Shown here: positions 41,101 to 50,734 of the stretch, piece after piece | Position numbering within the stretch: position 1 is the stretch's first letter | Layout of the letters: each line of letters starts with the position of its first letter | NCBI GenBank assembly: GCA_030849965.1 | Contig: JAVDKL010000001.1 | Span: 2,214,554 to 2,278,553 of the forward strand | Direction: 5' to 3' | DNA: 64,000 nt | Source: Schauerella fraxinea | GTDB lineage: Bacteria; Pseudomonadota; Gammaproteobacteria; Burkholderiales; Burkholderiaceae_B | Translations under genes and position numbers: made by a program | Notes under the pieces: model-generated | Told to the model about the DNA's origin: nothing | Database searches by the model: none | The model's input: only the letters and a program-made list of their open reading frames with translations

Positions 41101-41118
41101 CGTTCAACTTCAAGCGCT

Positions 41119-41994
41119 TTACTTCAGACGGGCTTGCAACATCTCCAAGGGTAAAGCGCCACTGATGCGGGTGCCGTCGGCGAAAAATAATGTAGGCGTG
41201 CCCTGGATCATCAACTGTTTGCCGAATGCCAGCACCTTTTCGGACGGGTCCGAACATTGTGCGGTGGGCGGCGTCTTGCCGTTAAGCATCCACGCATCCC
41301 AGGTCTTGCCGGGATCCTTGGCGCACCACACGTCGCGGGATTTCACGCGCGAGTCGGGTGCAAGAATGGGATACAGGAACGTGTAGATCGTGACGTCACT
41401 CACGTCTTCCATCGTTTTGCGCAACTGCTTGCAATAGCCGCAGTTGGGATCCTCAAAAATCGCGACCTTCCGGGCGCCACTGCCCTTGACCTGTTTGATG
41501 GCCAGATCGAGCGGCAATTGGTCGAAGGAAATTTTGCCCAATTGCTCCTGCCGCGCCTGCGTCACGTCCTGGCGGGTGGTGGCATCGATCAACGGGCCTT
41601 CCATCACCCAGTTCACGCCCTCATCGGTGTAGACCAGATCCATGCCCAGCTGGATCTCGAACAAGCCGTAAGGGGTGCGATGAACGGCCGTGACGGGCAT
41701 GCCCGAGAAGCGCTGCATGAACCGTTGCCGTACACCGTCGGAGATCGGATCGGGCGCCAGATCGGTGGTCGATACGCTTTTCTGTCCGGGATTGGGGCGG
41801 CCTACGTCGTTCGTGCCGATCGACGTGGTGCCGGTGGTCGCGGCTTTGCCGGCCGCATTGGGCGGGTTGTCGGTATTGACGTTGGCGCCCATCGTGCCGG
41901 TGCCGATCGATGCCGCAACGGCTGAGCCACCTACAGCGCCCAGCGCGCCGATCGCGACTGCGACGGCCAGCAATGATTGTTTAAAACCCATCAT
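41119..41994 (-). CDS. DsbC family thiol:disulfide interchange protein
   Basis: 291 residues; AGGAGA before ATG 41994. Periplasmic disulfide isomerase: signal peptide ending ...GGSAVAA (about residue 28), N-terminal dimerisation domain (VRQRFMQRFSGMPVTAVHRT, YGLFEIQLGMDLVYTDEG), then a thioredoxin domain with CGYC in FEDPNCGYCKQLRKTM and cis-Pro in IQGTPTLFFADG. Unusual is a Gly/Thr/Asn-rich segment of about 55 residues between the signal peptide and the dimerisation domain. Last of the apaG-mltA-ubiH-dsbC run. Confidence 0.92.
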   Translation of the reverse strand: MMGFKQSLLAVAVAIGALGAVGGSAVAASIGTGTMGANVNTDNPPNAAGKAATTGTTSIGTNDVGRPNPGQKSVSTTDLAPDPISDGVRQRFMQRFSGMPVTAVHRTPYGLFEIQLGMDLVYTDEGVNWVMEGPLIDATTRQDVTQARQEQLGKISFDQLPLDLAIKQVKGSGARKVAIFEDPNCGYCKQLRKTMEDVSDVTIYTFLYPILAPDSRVKSRDVWCAKDPGKTWDAWMLNGKTPPTAQCSDPSEKVLAFGKQLMIQGTPTLFFADGTRISGALPLEMLQARLK

Positions 41995-42061
41995 GATCTT
42001 TCTCCTGTCGATCGTGCGACGGGCCGCTGGCGTTGTGCCACCGGTGCGTCACCCGATCCAT

Positions 42062-43231
42062 TTACTTGCCCGACGCGCTGTCGATCAGACGACGCTTGAT
42101 CGCCGGCATCGCATTGACTGCCCGCATCCCGGCATTGCGCAACCACGCCACCGTGGGCAACGAGGTGGCAAACAACTGGTACAGACCATCAGTAGCCAAT
42201 CGCATGGCCGCCACCGGTTCTGCGCGCGCACGCCGATAACGGCGCAGCACCTGAAGATCGCCTGCCGACTGCACCGGCGAACGGGCCGCGACGATGTCGG
42301 CCAACGCTTCAACGTCGCCCAAGCCCAGATTCAACCCCTGCCCCGCCAACGGATGCACACGATGGGCAGCGTCGCCCACCAATGCCACACCCGGTGCGAT
42401 CATTTCGCCATGCTCGACAAACAACGGAAAGCCGTGCAGCGGCCCGTTAGGCACCAACGCACCCAATCGATTGCGAGTAACGGCCGCCAATTGCGCGGCG
42501 ATCGCGTCGCGCTGCGCCTCGGGGCCCAGCGCCAGCAAGGCTTGCGCACGCGGCGTGGCCATGGACCACACCATCGACACCTGCGCCCCACGGGCGTTAT
42601 CCGGCAGTGGCAGCAGGCCGAGCACGCTGTCGCCCAAAAACCATTGGCAGGCGCGGCCTTGATGTGCCACGCCGGCATCCAGATGCACGATCACGCCCGT
42701 ATCGCCGTAGCTGCGCGAGCGGTGCGTCATGCGCGCGAAACGCCGTACCGGCGACTGCGCGCCATCTGCACCCACGATCAGATCGGCCGCGAGCGAAGCG
42801 CCCTTCTCGGTGGTGACCACCCGATCGCCCAAGCCGACGCACCGGTCGTCGATCCAGGTCACGCCTGCGAGGCGCAAGGCTTGCGCCAGCACCCGCTCGA
42901 TTTCGCGCGACTCGACGATCCAGGCCATATCGGCTTGCGCAGCTTGCCATGCATCCAGCGCGACGCGCCCGAATTTGTCGCCATACACATCCATGCCTTC
43001 GACCCGCGTGTAGCGCGTATCGGGCAAAGCGTCCCACACATGCAGGCGCTGCAGAAAGGCCCGGCTCGCCGGCGACATTGCGTAGACACGCGCGTCGATC
43101 ACCTGAGCCTGGGGCGCCGGAATCGTGGTGTGCGGCGCCAACAGCGTCACCGCCTGCTTGCGTTGCGCCAGTGCCAAGGCGGTTGCCATGCCGGCAATGC
43201 CGGCGCCGCAGACGACGATGGGGGAAGTCAT
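42062..43231 (-). CDS. UbiH/UbiF/COQ6-family FAD-dependent hydroxylase
   Basis: 389 residues from ATG 43231, which overlaps the mltA stop (ATGA); the frame extends further but into mltA. Aromatic-ring hydroxylase of ubiquinone synthesis. FAD-binding VVCGAGIAGMATALALAQRK, the DG motif LIVGADGAQSPVRR, and VALVGDAAHRVHPLAGQGLN. Which ring position it hydroxylates cannot be told from this sequence alone. Confidence 0.92.
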   Translation of the reverse strand: MTSPIVVCGAGIAGMATALALAQRKQAVTLLAPHTTIPAPQAQVIDARVYAMSPASRAFLQRLHVWDALPDTRYTRVEGMDVYGDKFGRVALDAWQAAQADMAWIVESREIERVLAQALRLAGVTWIDDRCVGLGDRVVTTEKGASLAADLIVGADGAQSPVRRFARMTHRSRSYGDTGVIVHLDAGVAHQGRACQWFLGDSVLGLLPLPDNARGAQVSMVWSMATPRAQALLALGPEAQRDAIAAQLAAVTRNRLGALVPNGPLHGFPLFVEHGEMIAPGVALVGDAAHRVHPLAGQGLNLGLGDVEALADIVAARSPVQSAGDLQVLRRYRRARAEPVAAMRLATDGLYQLFATSLPTVAWLRNAGMRAVNAMPAIKRRLIDSASGK

Positions 43232-44532
43232 CGCGCGCTCGGCTCGCCGGCTTGCTTGGGCCACAACACCCACATTTGACCGCGTTGCTTCATGCGGCCG
43301 GCCATCTCACCTGCGGCATCACCGTAGCCCCAATAGAAGTCGGCCCGTGCGGCACCCTTGATCGCGGCGCCGGTATCTTGCGCGAACACGAGCCGTGCAA
43401 GCGGCTGATTGGACGCCGGCTGCGTGGTGGCGAGGAAGACAGGCGTACCGAGCGGCACGAACGTCGTGTCCACAGCGATCGAGCGTTGCGGCGCGAGCGC
43501 GATGCCATACGCCCCCTTGGGACCTTGATTGGGATCGATCACTGGTTCTTCGCGGAAGAACACCACGGCCGGATTGGCATTGAGCATCTCAGGCACCCGC
43601 TTGGGATTGCGCTGCGCCCACGCGCGGATGTTCTGCATCGACGCTTGCGCCAACGGCAGTTCGCCCTGATCGGCGAGCCACTTGCCGATCGACGCATACG
43701 GCTGACCATTGTGGTCGGCGTAGGCCACGCGAATGGTGTCGCCAGAGTTGGGACCCGAGGTGAGCAGCACCCGGCCCGAGCCCTGCACCTGCAGGAAGAA
43801 GGCGTCGACGGGATCGTCGATATACACAATCGCCGGCGGGCGCTTGCCCGAACGCTCGAGCGCGGCGCGCGTGTCGTAAGGCACGACGCGTTTGCCTTCA
43901 AGCTTGCCGCGCACACGCTTGCCGGCCAATTCGGGATAGATGCCGCCCAAATCGATCGTCAGCAGATCGGCCGGCGGCGTGTACAACGGCCATTGATAGT
44001 TGCCGCCCTGGCGGCGCGATCCTCGCACCAGGGGCTCGTAGTAACCCGTGACGGTGTTGGCCGCGGGCTTGCCGTCGCCGCCGTTCAACCGCCACGGTTG
44101 CAGATACGTTTGCACGAAGCGGCGGATGCCAGCGGCATCGCCCGCAGCGGGCGCGCGCTGCGGATCGATGGCCGCTGCGCAAAACGGTTGCCAGGCGCGC
44201 GGCGTAGCGCGCGCGGGCGTGGTGAGGCTGCCGCCCGTGGGCCGCATCAAACCCTTGCAGTTCCGGAGAAACAACGCCCAGGTGTCGGACAGATTGTCGT
44301 CATCCCAGCCGGGCATCTCATTGAAATTGGCGCGCTGGAACCGGCCGCCCAGCGTGCGCGGCGCGGAGTCGGGCAAGGAGGTCAGCGCCGGCACGCGCAA
44401 GGGCGTGTCGGCGGCAGGAATATCCGCGGCCGGCGGCGTGCCTTCGGGCGCGATGCCGGGTTCGGGCGGTGTGGTGGTCGAGCAGGCGGCGAGCAGCGCC
44501 GTGGCGAAGCTGATACAAAAAAGACGTTTCAT
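43228..44532 (-). CDS. mltA: Membrane-bound lytic murein transglycosylase A
   Basis: 434 residues from ATG 44532 (MKRLFCISFATALLAACS); the lipobox LLAAC predicts an outer-membrane lipoprotein. MltA domain YYEPLVRGSRRQGGNYQWPL and a 3D domain with the catalytic Asp in AQDTGAAIKGAARADFYWGY. Cleaves peptidoglycan to 1,6-anhydro-muropeptides. An upstream ATG (44538) is equally possible. Between apaG and the ubiquinone hydroxylase. Confidence 0.95.
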   Translation of the reverse strand: MKRLFCISFATALLAACSTTTPPEPGIAPEGTPPAADIPAADTPLRVPALTSLPDSAPRTLGGRFQRANFNEMPGWDDDNLSDTWALFLRNCKGLMRPTGGSLTTPARATPRAWQPFCAAAIDPQRAPAAGDAAGIRRFVQTYLQPWRLNGGDGKPAANTVTGYYEPLVRGSRRQGGNYQWPLYTPPADLLTIDLGGIYPELAGKRVRGKLEGKRVVPYDTRAALERSGKRPPAIVYIDDPVDAFFLQVQGSGRVLLTSGPNSGDTIRVAYADHNGQPYASIGKWLADQGELPLAQASMQNIRAWAQRNPKRVPEMLNANPAVVFFREEPVIDPNQGPKGAYGIALAPQRSIAVDTTFVPLGTPVFLATTQPASNQPLARLVFAQDTGAAIKGAARADFYWGYGDAAGEMAGRMKQRGQMWVLWPKQAGEPSAR

Positions 44533-44561
44533 GGGCATCTGGAAATCGGGGACGCGGCGCG

Positions 44562-44936
44562 TCAATGCAGGGTGCGCGGCATCGCCAGCACAAACTCGGA
44601 GATGGTGGTTTCAAACGGAATGCCGTTTTCGCCCACGCAGTGGTAGGTGCCACGCATGGTGCCCACCGGCGTAGGCAGCGGACAGCCGCTGGTGTATTCG
44701 AACGTTTCGCCCGGCGACAGCAACGGTTGCTGACCCACGACGCCCAACCCGCGCACTTCCTGCTCGCGCTCGTTGCCGTCGGTGATGATCCAGTGACGGC
44801 TGATGACCTGAGCCGGATGCTCGCCTGTATTGGTGATCCGCACCGTGTAGGCGAACACATACTGGTGCTCGCCGGGATCGGATTGGTCCGGCACATACTG
44901 CGGCGCAACCGTGACGGTCAATTCATAAGGTTTCAA
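44562..44936 (-). CDS. apaG: ApaG protein
   Basis: 124 residues, standard length. Small beta-sandwich protein: YVFAYTVRITNTGEHPAQVI, SRHWIITDGNEREQEVRGLG and LPTPVGTMRGTYHCVGENG, all diagnostic. Linked genetically with cobalt/magnesium resistance and diadenosine tetraphosphate metabolism in E. coli, but the molecular role is unsettled. Divergent from rpe. Confidence 0.95.
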   Translation of the reverse strand: MKPYELTVTVAPQYVPDQSDPGEHQYVFAYTVRITNTGEHPAQVISRHWIITDGNEREQEVRGLGVVGQQPLLSPGETFEYTSGCPLPTPVGTMRGTYHCVGENGIPFETTISEFVLAMPRTLH

Positions 44937-44967
44937 GACCGAGTCCTGGATACGGGGTTGGAATGAC

Positions 44968-44992
44968 TACAATGATGGCACATTTTGCCATC
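44968..44992 (+). promoter_or_regulatory. rpe: Putative rpe -10 element with overlapping 7-bp inverted repeat
   Basis: TACAAT (44968-44973) is a fair -10 box, but its -35 is weak. Directly after it lies GATGGCA-CATTT-TGCCATC (44974-44992), a perfect 7-bp inverted repeat at the expected transcription start, which could be an operator or a 5' hairpin. Confidence 0.4.
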
Positions 44993-45008
44993 CGAAAAGC
45001 CGTCGATC

Positions 45009-45719
45009 ATGTCCGATTCCTCTCTGGCGCCCACCACGCGCATCGCTCCCAGCATCCTGTCCGCCGACTTCGCCCGCCTGGGCGAAGAAGTGAAAAATGT
45101 CGTGGCCGCAGGCGCCGACTGGATTCACTTCGACGTGATGGACAACCATTACGTTCCCAACCTCACAATTGGTCCGATGGTATGCGCCGCGATCCGTCCG
45201 CACGTAAACGTGCCGATCGACGTGCATCTGATGGTCGAGCCGGTGGACGCCATCATTCCTCAGTTTGCGCAGGCCGGCGCCAACATCATCACGTTTCACC
45301 CCGAAGCGTCGCGCCATATCGATCGCTCGCTGGGCCTGATCCGCGATAGCGGCTGCAAATCGGGGCTGGTGTTCAATCCCGCCACGCCGCTGTCGTTCCT
45401 GGATCACGTCATGGACAAGGTGGATGTGATTCTGCTGATGTCGGTCAACCCCGGCTTTGGCGGCCAGAGCTTCATTCCGTCGACCCTGGCGAAGCTGCGC
45501 GACGCGCGCCGCCGTATCGATGCCTGGGTGCAAGCGGGCGGCCAGCCCATCGCGCTGCAGGTGGACGGTGGCGTGAAGGTCGACAACATCGCTGAAATTC
45601 GTGCCGCCGGCGCCGATACGTTTGTGGCCGGTTCGGCGATCTTCGGCAAACCCGATTACAAGCAGGTGATCGATGCCCTGCGCGAACAAATCAAAAAAGG
45701 CGAAACCATTGCCGTTTGA
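45009..45719 (+). CDS. rpe: Ribulose-phosphate 3-epimerase
   Basis: 236 residues from ATG 45009. Interconverts ribulose-5-P and xylulose-5-[40 protein letters not shown] with metal-binding residues, [21 protein letters not shown] and [12 protein letters not shown] form the TIM-barrel active site. Followed, with overlap, by gph, then the trp operon: the order known from Bordetella relatives. Confidence 0.97.
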   Translation: MSDSSLAPTTRIAPSILSADFARLGEEVKNVVAAGADWIHFDVMDNHYVPNLTIGPMVCAAIRPHVNVPIDVHLMVEPVDAIIPQFAQAGANIITFHPEASRHIDRSLGLIRDSGCKSGLVFNPATPLSFLDHVMDKVDVILLMSVNPGFGGQSFIPSTLAKLRDARRRIDAWVQAGGQPIALQVDGGVKVDNIAEIRAAGADTFVAGSAIFGKPDYKQVIDALREQIKKGETIAV

Positions 45720-46482
45720 CCGCGAGGCGCGTAGCGCTCCCCCCCGCCCCACCGCACCGCCCCCCGCGGCCGGCACGCCGCTTACCGTGATCACGGCCGC
45801 GCTGATCGATCTGGACGGCACGTTGCTGGATTCGATTCCCGATCTGGCCCACGCCGCCAACGCCATGCGCATCGACATGGGCATGACGCCGCTGCGCGAA
45901 GCCGTGATCGAAACCTTCGTGGGCAAAGGCGTCGAAAACCTGATCCGCCGCACGCTCGCCGGCCAACTTGACGATGTGGAGCCGGATCCGGCCCAGTTCG
46001 CGACTGCGCGCGAATCGTTCTTTCGCAATTACCACTTGGTCAACGGCGATAAGTCGACCGTGTACGACGGCGTGATCGACGGCCTGAAGGCGATGCGTGC
46101 GCTGGGCTTGAAGCTGGCGGTGGTCACCAACAAGCCCACCGAGTTCACCCTGCCGCTGTTGCAACGCACCGGTTTGGCCGGCTTTTTCGACACCGTCGTG
46201 TGCGGCGACACCTGCGCGCGCAAGAAGCCGGATCCCCTGCCGATGCTGTACGCCTGCGAACAGTTGGGCGTGGCGCCCGCGCAGGCGGTGGCGATCGGCG
46301 ATTCGATCAACGACGTGCAAGCCGGCCAAGCCGCGGGCGCGCGCGTGCTGGTCGTGCCCTACGGCTACAACGAAGGGCATGACGTGCGCACGCTGAAAGT
46401 CGATGGTATAGTGAGCAGCCTAATCGACGCGGCCCACTGGATCGCGAGTCAGACCGAGGCGCAAGTCTCGTCGCCGGATTGA
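45709..46482 (+). CDS. gph: Phosphoglycolate phosphatase
   Basis: 257 residues from TTG 45709, chosen because AAAGG lies eight bases upstream, within the end of rpe; an ATG at 45673 lies further inside rpe with no ribosome binding site. HAD phosphatase: nucleophile motif [16 protein letters not shown], motif [11 protein letters not shown], Lys in [12 protein letters not shown], and motif [14 protein letters not shown]. Removes phosphate from 2-phosphoglycolate. The N-terminal 25 residues are Pro/Arg-rich. Confidence 0.92.
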   Translation: MPFDREARSAPPRPTAPPPAAGTPLTVITAALIDLDGTLLDSIPDLAHAANAMRIDMGMTPLREAVIETFVGKGVENLIRRTLAGQLDDVEPDPAQFATARESFFRNYHLVNGDKSTVYDGVIDGLKAMRALGLKLAVVTNKPTEFTLPLLQRTGLAGFFDTVVCGDTCARKKPDPLPMLYACEQLGVAPAQAVAIGDSINDVQAGQAAGARVLVVPYGYNEGHDVRTLKVDGIVSSLIDAAHWIASQTEAQVSSPD

Positions 46483-46483
46483 G

Positions 46484-46523
46484 GGTTATGCGATCGTGTC
46501 TTCACCGATCGATCGCGATAACC
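46484..46523 (+). other. Inverted repeat after gph
   Basis: GGTTAT plus GCGATCG (46484-46496) pairs with CGATCGC (46510-46516) and ATAACC (46518-46523), leaving one bulged G: 13 bp with a 13-base loop, starting two bases after the gph stop. A T5 run occurs only at 46538-46542, so it is a doubtful terminator for gph; an operator for the trp promoter is the alternative. Confidence 0.5.
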
Positions 46524-46566
46524 GTTAACCGCAACCCTTTTTGATAACGTCGACCAAAACCCGACC

Positions 46567-46644
46567 ATGTTGCTTTCGTACCCGATTCAAATGTCTTCCG
46601 GCGCCTATTGGCGCTGGTGGTATTTGACCTCCGGGTGGCGATGA
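46567..46644 (+). CDS. trpL: trp operon leader peptide
   Basis: 25 codons from ATG 46567 (or 17 from the in-frame ATG 46591). The C-terminal part is AYWRWWYLTSGWR: four Trp codons at 46609, 46615, 46618 and 46636 within 17 residues, an extreme enrichment seen in attenuator peptides. It is followed by a terminator directly upstream of trpE. Neither ATG has a clear ribosome binding site, so the start is uncertain. Confidence 0.85.
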   Translation: MLLSYPIQMSSGAYWRWWYLTSGWR

Positions 46645-46705
46645 GCGCTCTCCGGCCCCCTAGGCGCATGCCGAGCGGAAGCCGACAGTAATACGACACA
46701 TCCCC

Positions 46706-46739
46706 AAGCCCGGAACCAGATCGCTGGCCGGGCTTTTTT
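46706..46739 (+). terminator. trp attenuator terminator
   Basis: AAGCCCGG and CCGGGCTT (46706-46713, 46728-46735) plus inner stem CCAG/CTGG (46716-46719, 46724-46727) form a near-continuous hairpin with T6, 54 bp before trpE. Its left arm (46709-46714) can instead pair with 46630-46635 in the leader peptide gene, which a ribosome stalled at the first Trp codons would leave free. Confidence 0.88.
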
Positions 46740-46792
46740 GTGTCCAGCGATTTGTGGCCGTTGCCCCCAAAACAAGCACTACGAGATCGGAC

Positions 46793-48313
46793 ATGACAGA
46801 AATCGAATTCAAGGCCCTCGCAGCTCAAGGCTACAACCGCATTCCGCTGGTCAAGGAGACGTATGTCGACCTGGATACGCCGCTTGCGATCTACCTGAAG
46901 CTCGCCCACAGCGGCCCGCATCAAGGTCGCATGAGCTGCCTGATGGAATCCGTGGTCGGCGGCGAGCGCTTCGGCCGCTATTCGTTCATCGGCCTGCCGG
47001 CGCGCACTGTGATCCGTGCCAGCGGTACGCTGACCGAAGTGCTGCGCGACGGCAACGTGGTGGAAACGCATGAAGGCGATCCGCTGGCGTTCATCGAAAA
47101 CTATCAGGCGCGCTTCAAAGTGGCGCTGCGTCCCGGCATGCCGCGCTTTGCCGGCGGCCTGGCCGGCTATTTCGGCTACGACACCGTACGCCACATCGAG
47201 CCCAAGCTGGGTCCTGCCGTGAAGCCCTTCCCGGCCGGCATGGAAGAAGGCACGCCCGACCTGATGCTGATGCACGTGGACGAGCTCGTGATCGTCGACA
47301 ACCTGGCGGGCCGCACGTACCTGATGGTGTATGCCGATCCGGCCCTGCCCGAGAGCTACAGCAAGGCGCAAAAGCGCTTGCTGGAGTTGCGCGCCAAGTT
47401 GCGCAAACCGGTCGAGATCCCCTACAGCCTGGCCAGCCTGCAGACCGACGAGCGCCGCGATTTCGACAAGGCCGACTATCTCGCTGCCGTGGCGCGCGCC
47501 AAGGAATACATCGCCGCCGGCGATCTGATGCAGGTGCAGGTGGGTCAAGTGATCGCCAAGCCGTTCCGCGATGCGCCGCTGTCGCTGTATCGTGCGCTGC
47601 GCTCGCTCAACCCGTCGCCGTACATGTACTTCTGGAACTTCGGCGACTTCCAGGTGGTGGGCGCCTCGCCCGAGATCCTGGTGCGCCAGGAAGCCATCGT
47701 GGTCGACGGCGAATCGCGTTCGCGCGCCACGATCCGCCCCCTGGCCGGCACCCGCCGCCGCGGCGCCACGCTGGAAGAAGACGCAGCGCTCGCCGAAGAG
47801 CTGAAGGCCGATCCCAAAGAAATCGCCGAGCATGTGATGCTGATCGACTTGGCGCGCAACGATCTGGGCCGCATCGCCGAAACCGGCACGGTGGACGTCA
47901 CCGATACGATGACCATCGAGCGCTACTCGCACGTGATGCATCTGGTGTCCAACGTGACGGGCACGCTCAAGCCGAACATGAGCAGCATGGACGTGCTGCG
48001 TGCCACCTTCCCGGCCGGCACGCTCACGGGCGCGCCGAAAGTGCGCGCCATGGAAGTGATCGACGAACTCGAACCCGTACGCCGCGGCATCTATGGCGGC
48101 GCGGCCGGCTACTTGAGCTACAGCGGCGAGATGGATGTGGCGATCGCGATCCGCACCGGCGTGATCAAAAACGGCACGTTGTATGTGCAGGCCGCCGCCG
48201 GCGTGGTGGCCGACTCCGATCCCGAAAAAGAATGGCAGGAAACCGAGGCCAAGGCACGCGCCGTATTGCGTGCCGCGGAACAGGTCCAAGTGGGCCTGGA
48301 CGAACCCATCTGA
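46793..48313 (+). CDS. trpE: Anthranilate synthase component I
   Basis: 506 residues from ATG 46793; the frame extends upstream into the attenuator and is not used. Makes anthranilate from chorismate with TrpG-supplied ammonia. The N-terminal feedback site includes [16 protein letters not shown]; the chorismate-binding domain has [60 protein letters not shown] and [20 protein letters not shown]. First gene of trpEGDC, controlled by the attenuator. Confidence 0.97.
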   Translation: MTEIEFKALAAQGYNRIPLVKETYVDLDTPLAIYLKLAHSGPHQGRMSCLMESVVGGERFGRYSFIGLPARTVIRASGTLTEVLRDGNVVETHEGDPLAFIENYQARFKVALRPGMPRFAGGLAGYFGYDTVRHIEPKLGPAVKPFPAGMEEGTPDLMLMHVDELVIVDNLAGRTYLMVYADPALPESYSKAQKRLLELRAKLRKPVEIPYSLASLQTDERRDFDKADYLAAVARAKEYIAAGDLMQVQVGQVIAKPFRDAPLSLYRALRSLNPSPYMYFWNFGDFQVVGASPEILVRQEAIVVDGESRSRATIRPLAGTRRRGATLEEDAALAEELKADPKEIAEHVMLIDLARNDLGRIAETGTVDVTDTMTIERYSHVMHLVSNVTGTLKPNMSSMDVLRATFPAGTLTGAPKVRAMEVIDELEPVRRGIYGGAAGYLSYSGEMDVAIAIRTGVIKNGTLYVQAAAGVVADSDPEKEWQETEAKARAVLRAAEQVQVGLDEPI

Positions 48314-48329
48314 ATCCCGGAGAACTGCC

Positions 48330-48893
48330 ATGCTGTTGATGATCGACAACTACGATTCGTTTACCTATAACCTCGTGCAATATTTCGGCGAACTGGGCGA
48401 GGACGTGCGCGTGGCGCGCAACGACCAGATCACGCTGGACGAGATCGCCGCGCTCAAGCCCGATCGCATCTGCGTGTCGCCCGGGCCGTGCTCGCCTACC
48501 GAGGCCGGTATCTCGATCGACACGATCAAACGCTTCGCGGGCGCAATTCCCATTCTGGGCGTGTGCCTGGGCCATCAGGCCATTGGCGCGGCCTTCGGCG
48601 GCAACATCGTCCGGTCGCCCAACATCATGCATGGCAAGACCATCCGCCTGTCGCATACCGGCACGGATATTTTCCGCGGCCTGCCCTCGCCCTATACCGT
48701 GATCCGCTACAACTCGCTCACGATCGATCCGGCCACCGTACCCGATTGCCTCGACGTGACGGCGACGGCCGAGGATGGCGACATCATGGGCGTGCGACAT
48801 CGCGAACTGCCCATCTATGGGGTGCAGTTTCATCCCGAGTCGGTGCTGAGCGAACACGGCCATGCGCTGTTGCGCAACTTTCTGACCCTCTAA
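48330..48893 (+). CDS. trpG: Anthranilate synthase component II (glutamine amidotransferase)
   Basis: 187 residues from ATG 48330 with CGGAGA upstream. Class I amidotransferase: [20 protein letters not shown], oxyanion SPGPCSP, nucleophile Cys in [10 protein letters not shown], and His/Glu in [13 protein letters not shown]. In many relatives this subunit also serves p-aminobenzoate synthesis. 16 bases after trpE. Confidence 0.97.
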   Translation: MLLMIDNYDSFTYNLVQYFGELGEDVRVARNDQITLDEIAALKPDRICVSPGPCSPTEAGISIDTIKRFAGAIPILGVCLGHQAIGAAFGGNIVRSPNIMHGKTIRLSHTGTDIFRGLPSPYTVIRYNSLTIDPATVPDCLDVTATAEDGDIMGVRHRELPIYGVQFHPESVLSEHGHALLRNFLTL

Positions 48894-48912
48894 AAACAGC
48901 GCGGAGACAATC

Positions 48913-49944
48913 ATGCCTATTACGCCTAACGAAGCGCTGACGCGATGCATCGAACATCGCGAGATTTTTCACGACGAGATGCTGCATCTGATGCGCATGC
49001 TGATGCGCGGCGAAATGTCGCCGCAACTGGCCAGCGCCCTGCTGATGGGCCTGCGCGTGAAGAAAGAGACGATCGGTGAAATCGCGGCGGCCGCGCAGGT
49101 GATGCGCGAATTCGCCACCAAGGTTGAAACGCCCGATCCCAACAACCTGCTGGATATGTGCGGCACGGGCGGTGACGCCAGCCACACCTTCAATATCTCG
49201 ACCACCGCGATGTTTGTGGCGGCCGCCGCCGGCGTGCGGATCGCAAAGCACGGCAACCGCAGCGCCTCGTCCTCATCCGGCAGCGCCGATGTGCTCGAAG
49301 CGCTGGGCGCCAATCTGATCCTGACACCCGAGCAAGTGGCCGAGAGCATCGAAGCCACCAATATCGGCTTCATGTTTGCCCCCGCCCACCATGGCGCCAT
49401 GAAGAACGTGGCGGCGATCCGCAAAGAGCTCGCCGTTCGCACGATTTTCAATATTCTGGGGCCCCTGACCAATCCGGCCGGTGCCGCCAATCAATTGATG
49501 GGCGTATTCCATCCCGACCTGGTCGGCATCCAGATGCGCGTGTTGCAGCGCCTGGGTTCCAAGCATGTGCTGATCGTGCACGGCAAGGATGGGATGGACG
49601 AAGCGTCGCTGGGCGCCGCCACCCTGGTGGGCGAACTGAAGGACGGCGAGGTTCGGGAATATGAGATTCACCCCGAAGACTACGGACTTTCCATGATGTC
49701 CAATCGCGGCATCAAGGTGTCCAATCGCGAAGAATCGCGCGAGCTCGTACTGGAAGCGCTCAATAACGTCGAGGGCCCGGCCCGCGATATCGTCGCCTTC
49801 AATGCCGGGCTTGCCATTTACGCCGGCAACAAGGTCGATTCGATAGAATCCGGCATGGCCCTTGCTTTCGAAACCATTGCTAACGGCTCGGCGCGGGCAA
49901 AGCTTGAAGACTTCTGCGCCTACACCCGGAAATTCACCACATGA
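48913..49944 (+). CDS. trpD: Anthranilate phosphoribosyltransferase
   Basis: 343 residues. Transfers phosphoribose from PRPP to anthranilate. [15 protein letters not shown] binds [24 protein letters not shown] and [18 protein letters not shown] are family motifs. GGAGA precedes ATG 48913. Its stop overlaps the trpC start (ATGA). Confidence 0.97.
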   Translation: MPITPNEALTRCIEHREIFHDEMLHLMRMLMRGEMSPQLASALLMGLRVKKETIGEIAAAAQVMREFATKVETPDPNNLLDMCGTGGDASHTFNISTTAMFVAAAAGVRIAKHGNRSASSSSGSADVLEALGANLILTPEQVAESIEATNIGFMFAPAHHGAMKNVAAIRKELAVRTIFNILGPLTNPAGAANQLMGVFHPDLVGIQMRVLQRLGSKHVLIVHGKDGMDEASLGAATLVGELKDGEVREYEIHPEDYGLSMMSNRGIKVSNREESRELVLEALNNVEGPARDIVAFNAGLAIYAGNKVDSIESGMALAFETIANGSARAKLEDFCAYTRKFTT

Positions 49945-50729
49945 ATGACATCCTAGCGAAAATCCTCTCCGTCAAAGCTGAGGAAGTCGCGACCGCGCGC
50001 CAATTGCGCAGCGAGTCGGAACTCCTGCGCGAAGCCAAGGCGCGCCAGGACGTTCGCGGTTTTGCCCAGGCCATCGAAGACAAGATCGATGCCGGGCGTG
50101 CTGCTGTGATCGCCGAGATCAAGAAGGCATCGCCATCGCGCGGCGTGCTGCGCGAGCATTTCAGCCCAGCCGAGATTGCGTCGTCCTATGCTGTGCACGG
50201 CGCGGCATGCCTGTCGGTACTCACCGACGTACAGTTTTTCCAGGGCGCCTACGACCATCTGCGTCAGGCGCGCGCGGCCTGCACGCTGCCGGTGCTGCGC
50301 AAGGATTTCATCATTGATTCCTACCAGATCGTGCATGCGCGCGCGCTGGGTGCCGATTGCGTGCTGCTGATCGCGGCGGCCCTGTCGCCCACGCAACTGC
50401 TGGAGTTCGAAGCATGTGCGATGGATCTGGGCATGGATGTCCTGGTCGAAGTGCATGACGCGGCCGAGCTCGATATCGCGCTCACCATGCAAACGACGCT
50501 GTTGGGCATCAACAACCGCAACCTGCGCACGTTTGAAACCAGCTTGCAGAATACCCTCGACCTGCTGCCGCGCATCCCGGAAGGCAAGCGCGTGATTACC
50601 GAGAGCGGCATCCTCACACCCGAAGATGTGCGGTTGATGCGCGGCAACGACGTGCATGCGTTTCTCGTGGGCGAAGCGTTCATGCGCGCCAAAGAGCCGG
50701 GCGCCGAACTCGCGCGCCTGGTGGCCTGA
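49941..50729 (+). CDS. trpC: Indole-3-glycerol phosphate synthase
   Basis: 262 residues. TIM-barrel enzyme; monofunctional, without a TrpF domain. [19 protein letters not shown] with catalytic Lys, [14 protein letters not shown] with the second Lys, [15 protein letters not shown] and [15 protein letters not shown]. Four-base overlap with trpD; five bases before the polyphosphate:AMP phosphotransferase gene. Confidence 0.97.
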   Translation: MNDILAKILSVKAEEVATARQLRSESELLREAKARQDVRGFAQAIEDKIDAGRAAVIAEIKKASPSRGVLREHFSPAEIASSYAVHGAACLSVLTDVQFFQGAYDHLRQARAACTLPVLRKDFIIDSYQIVHARALGADCVLLIAAALSPTQLLEFEACAMDLGMDVLVEVHDAAELDIALTMQTTLLGINNRNLRTFETSLQNTLDLLPRIPEGKRVITESGILTPEDVRLMRGNDVHAFLVGEAFMRAKEPGAELARLVA

Positions 50730-50734
50730 CCGCC

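Larger units (their letters stand above)
46483..46792. other. 310-bp trp leader region
   Basis: Contains a long inverted repeat just after gph (46484-46523), the leader peptide ORF (46567-46644), an antiterminator pairing TCCGGG (46630-46635) with CCCGGA (46709-46714), and the attenuator terminator (46706-46739). A sigma-70 promoter must lie before 46567 but no clear pair was found. Confidence 0.75.
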
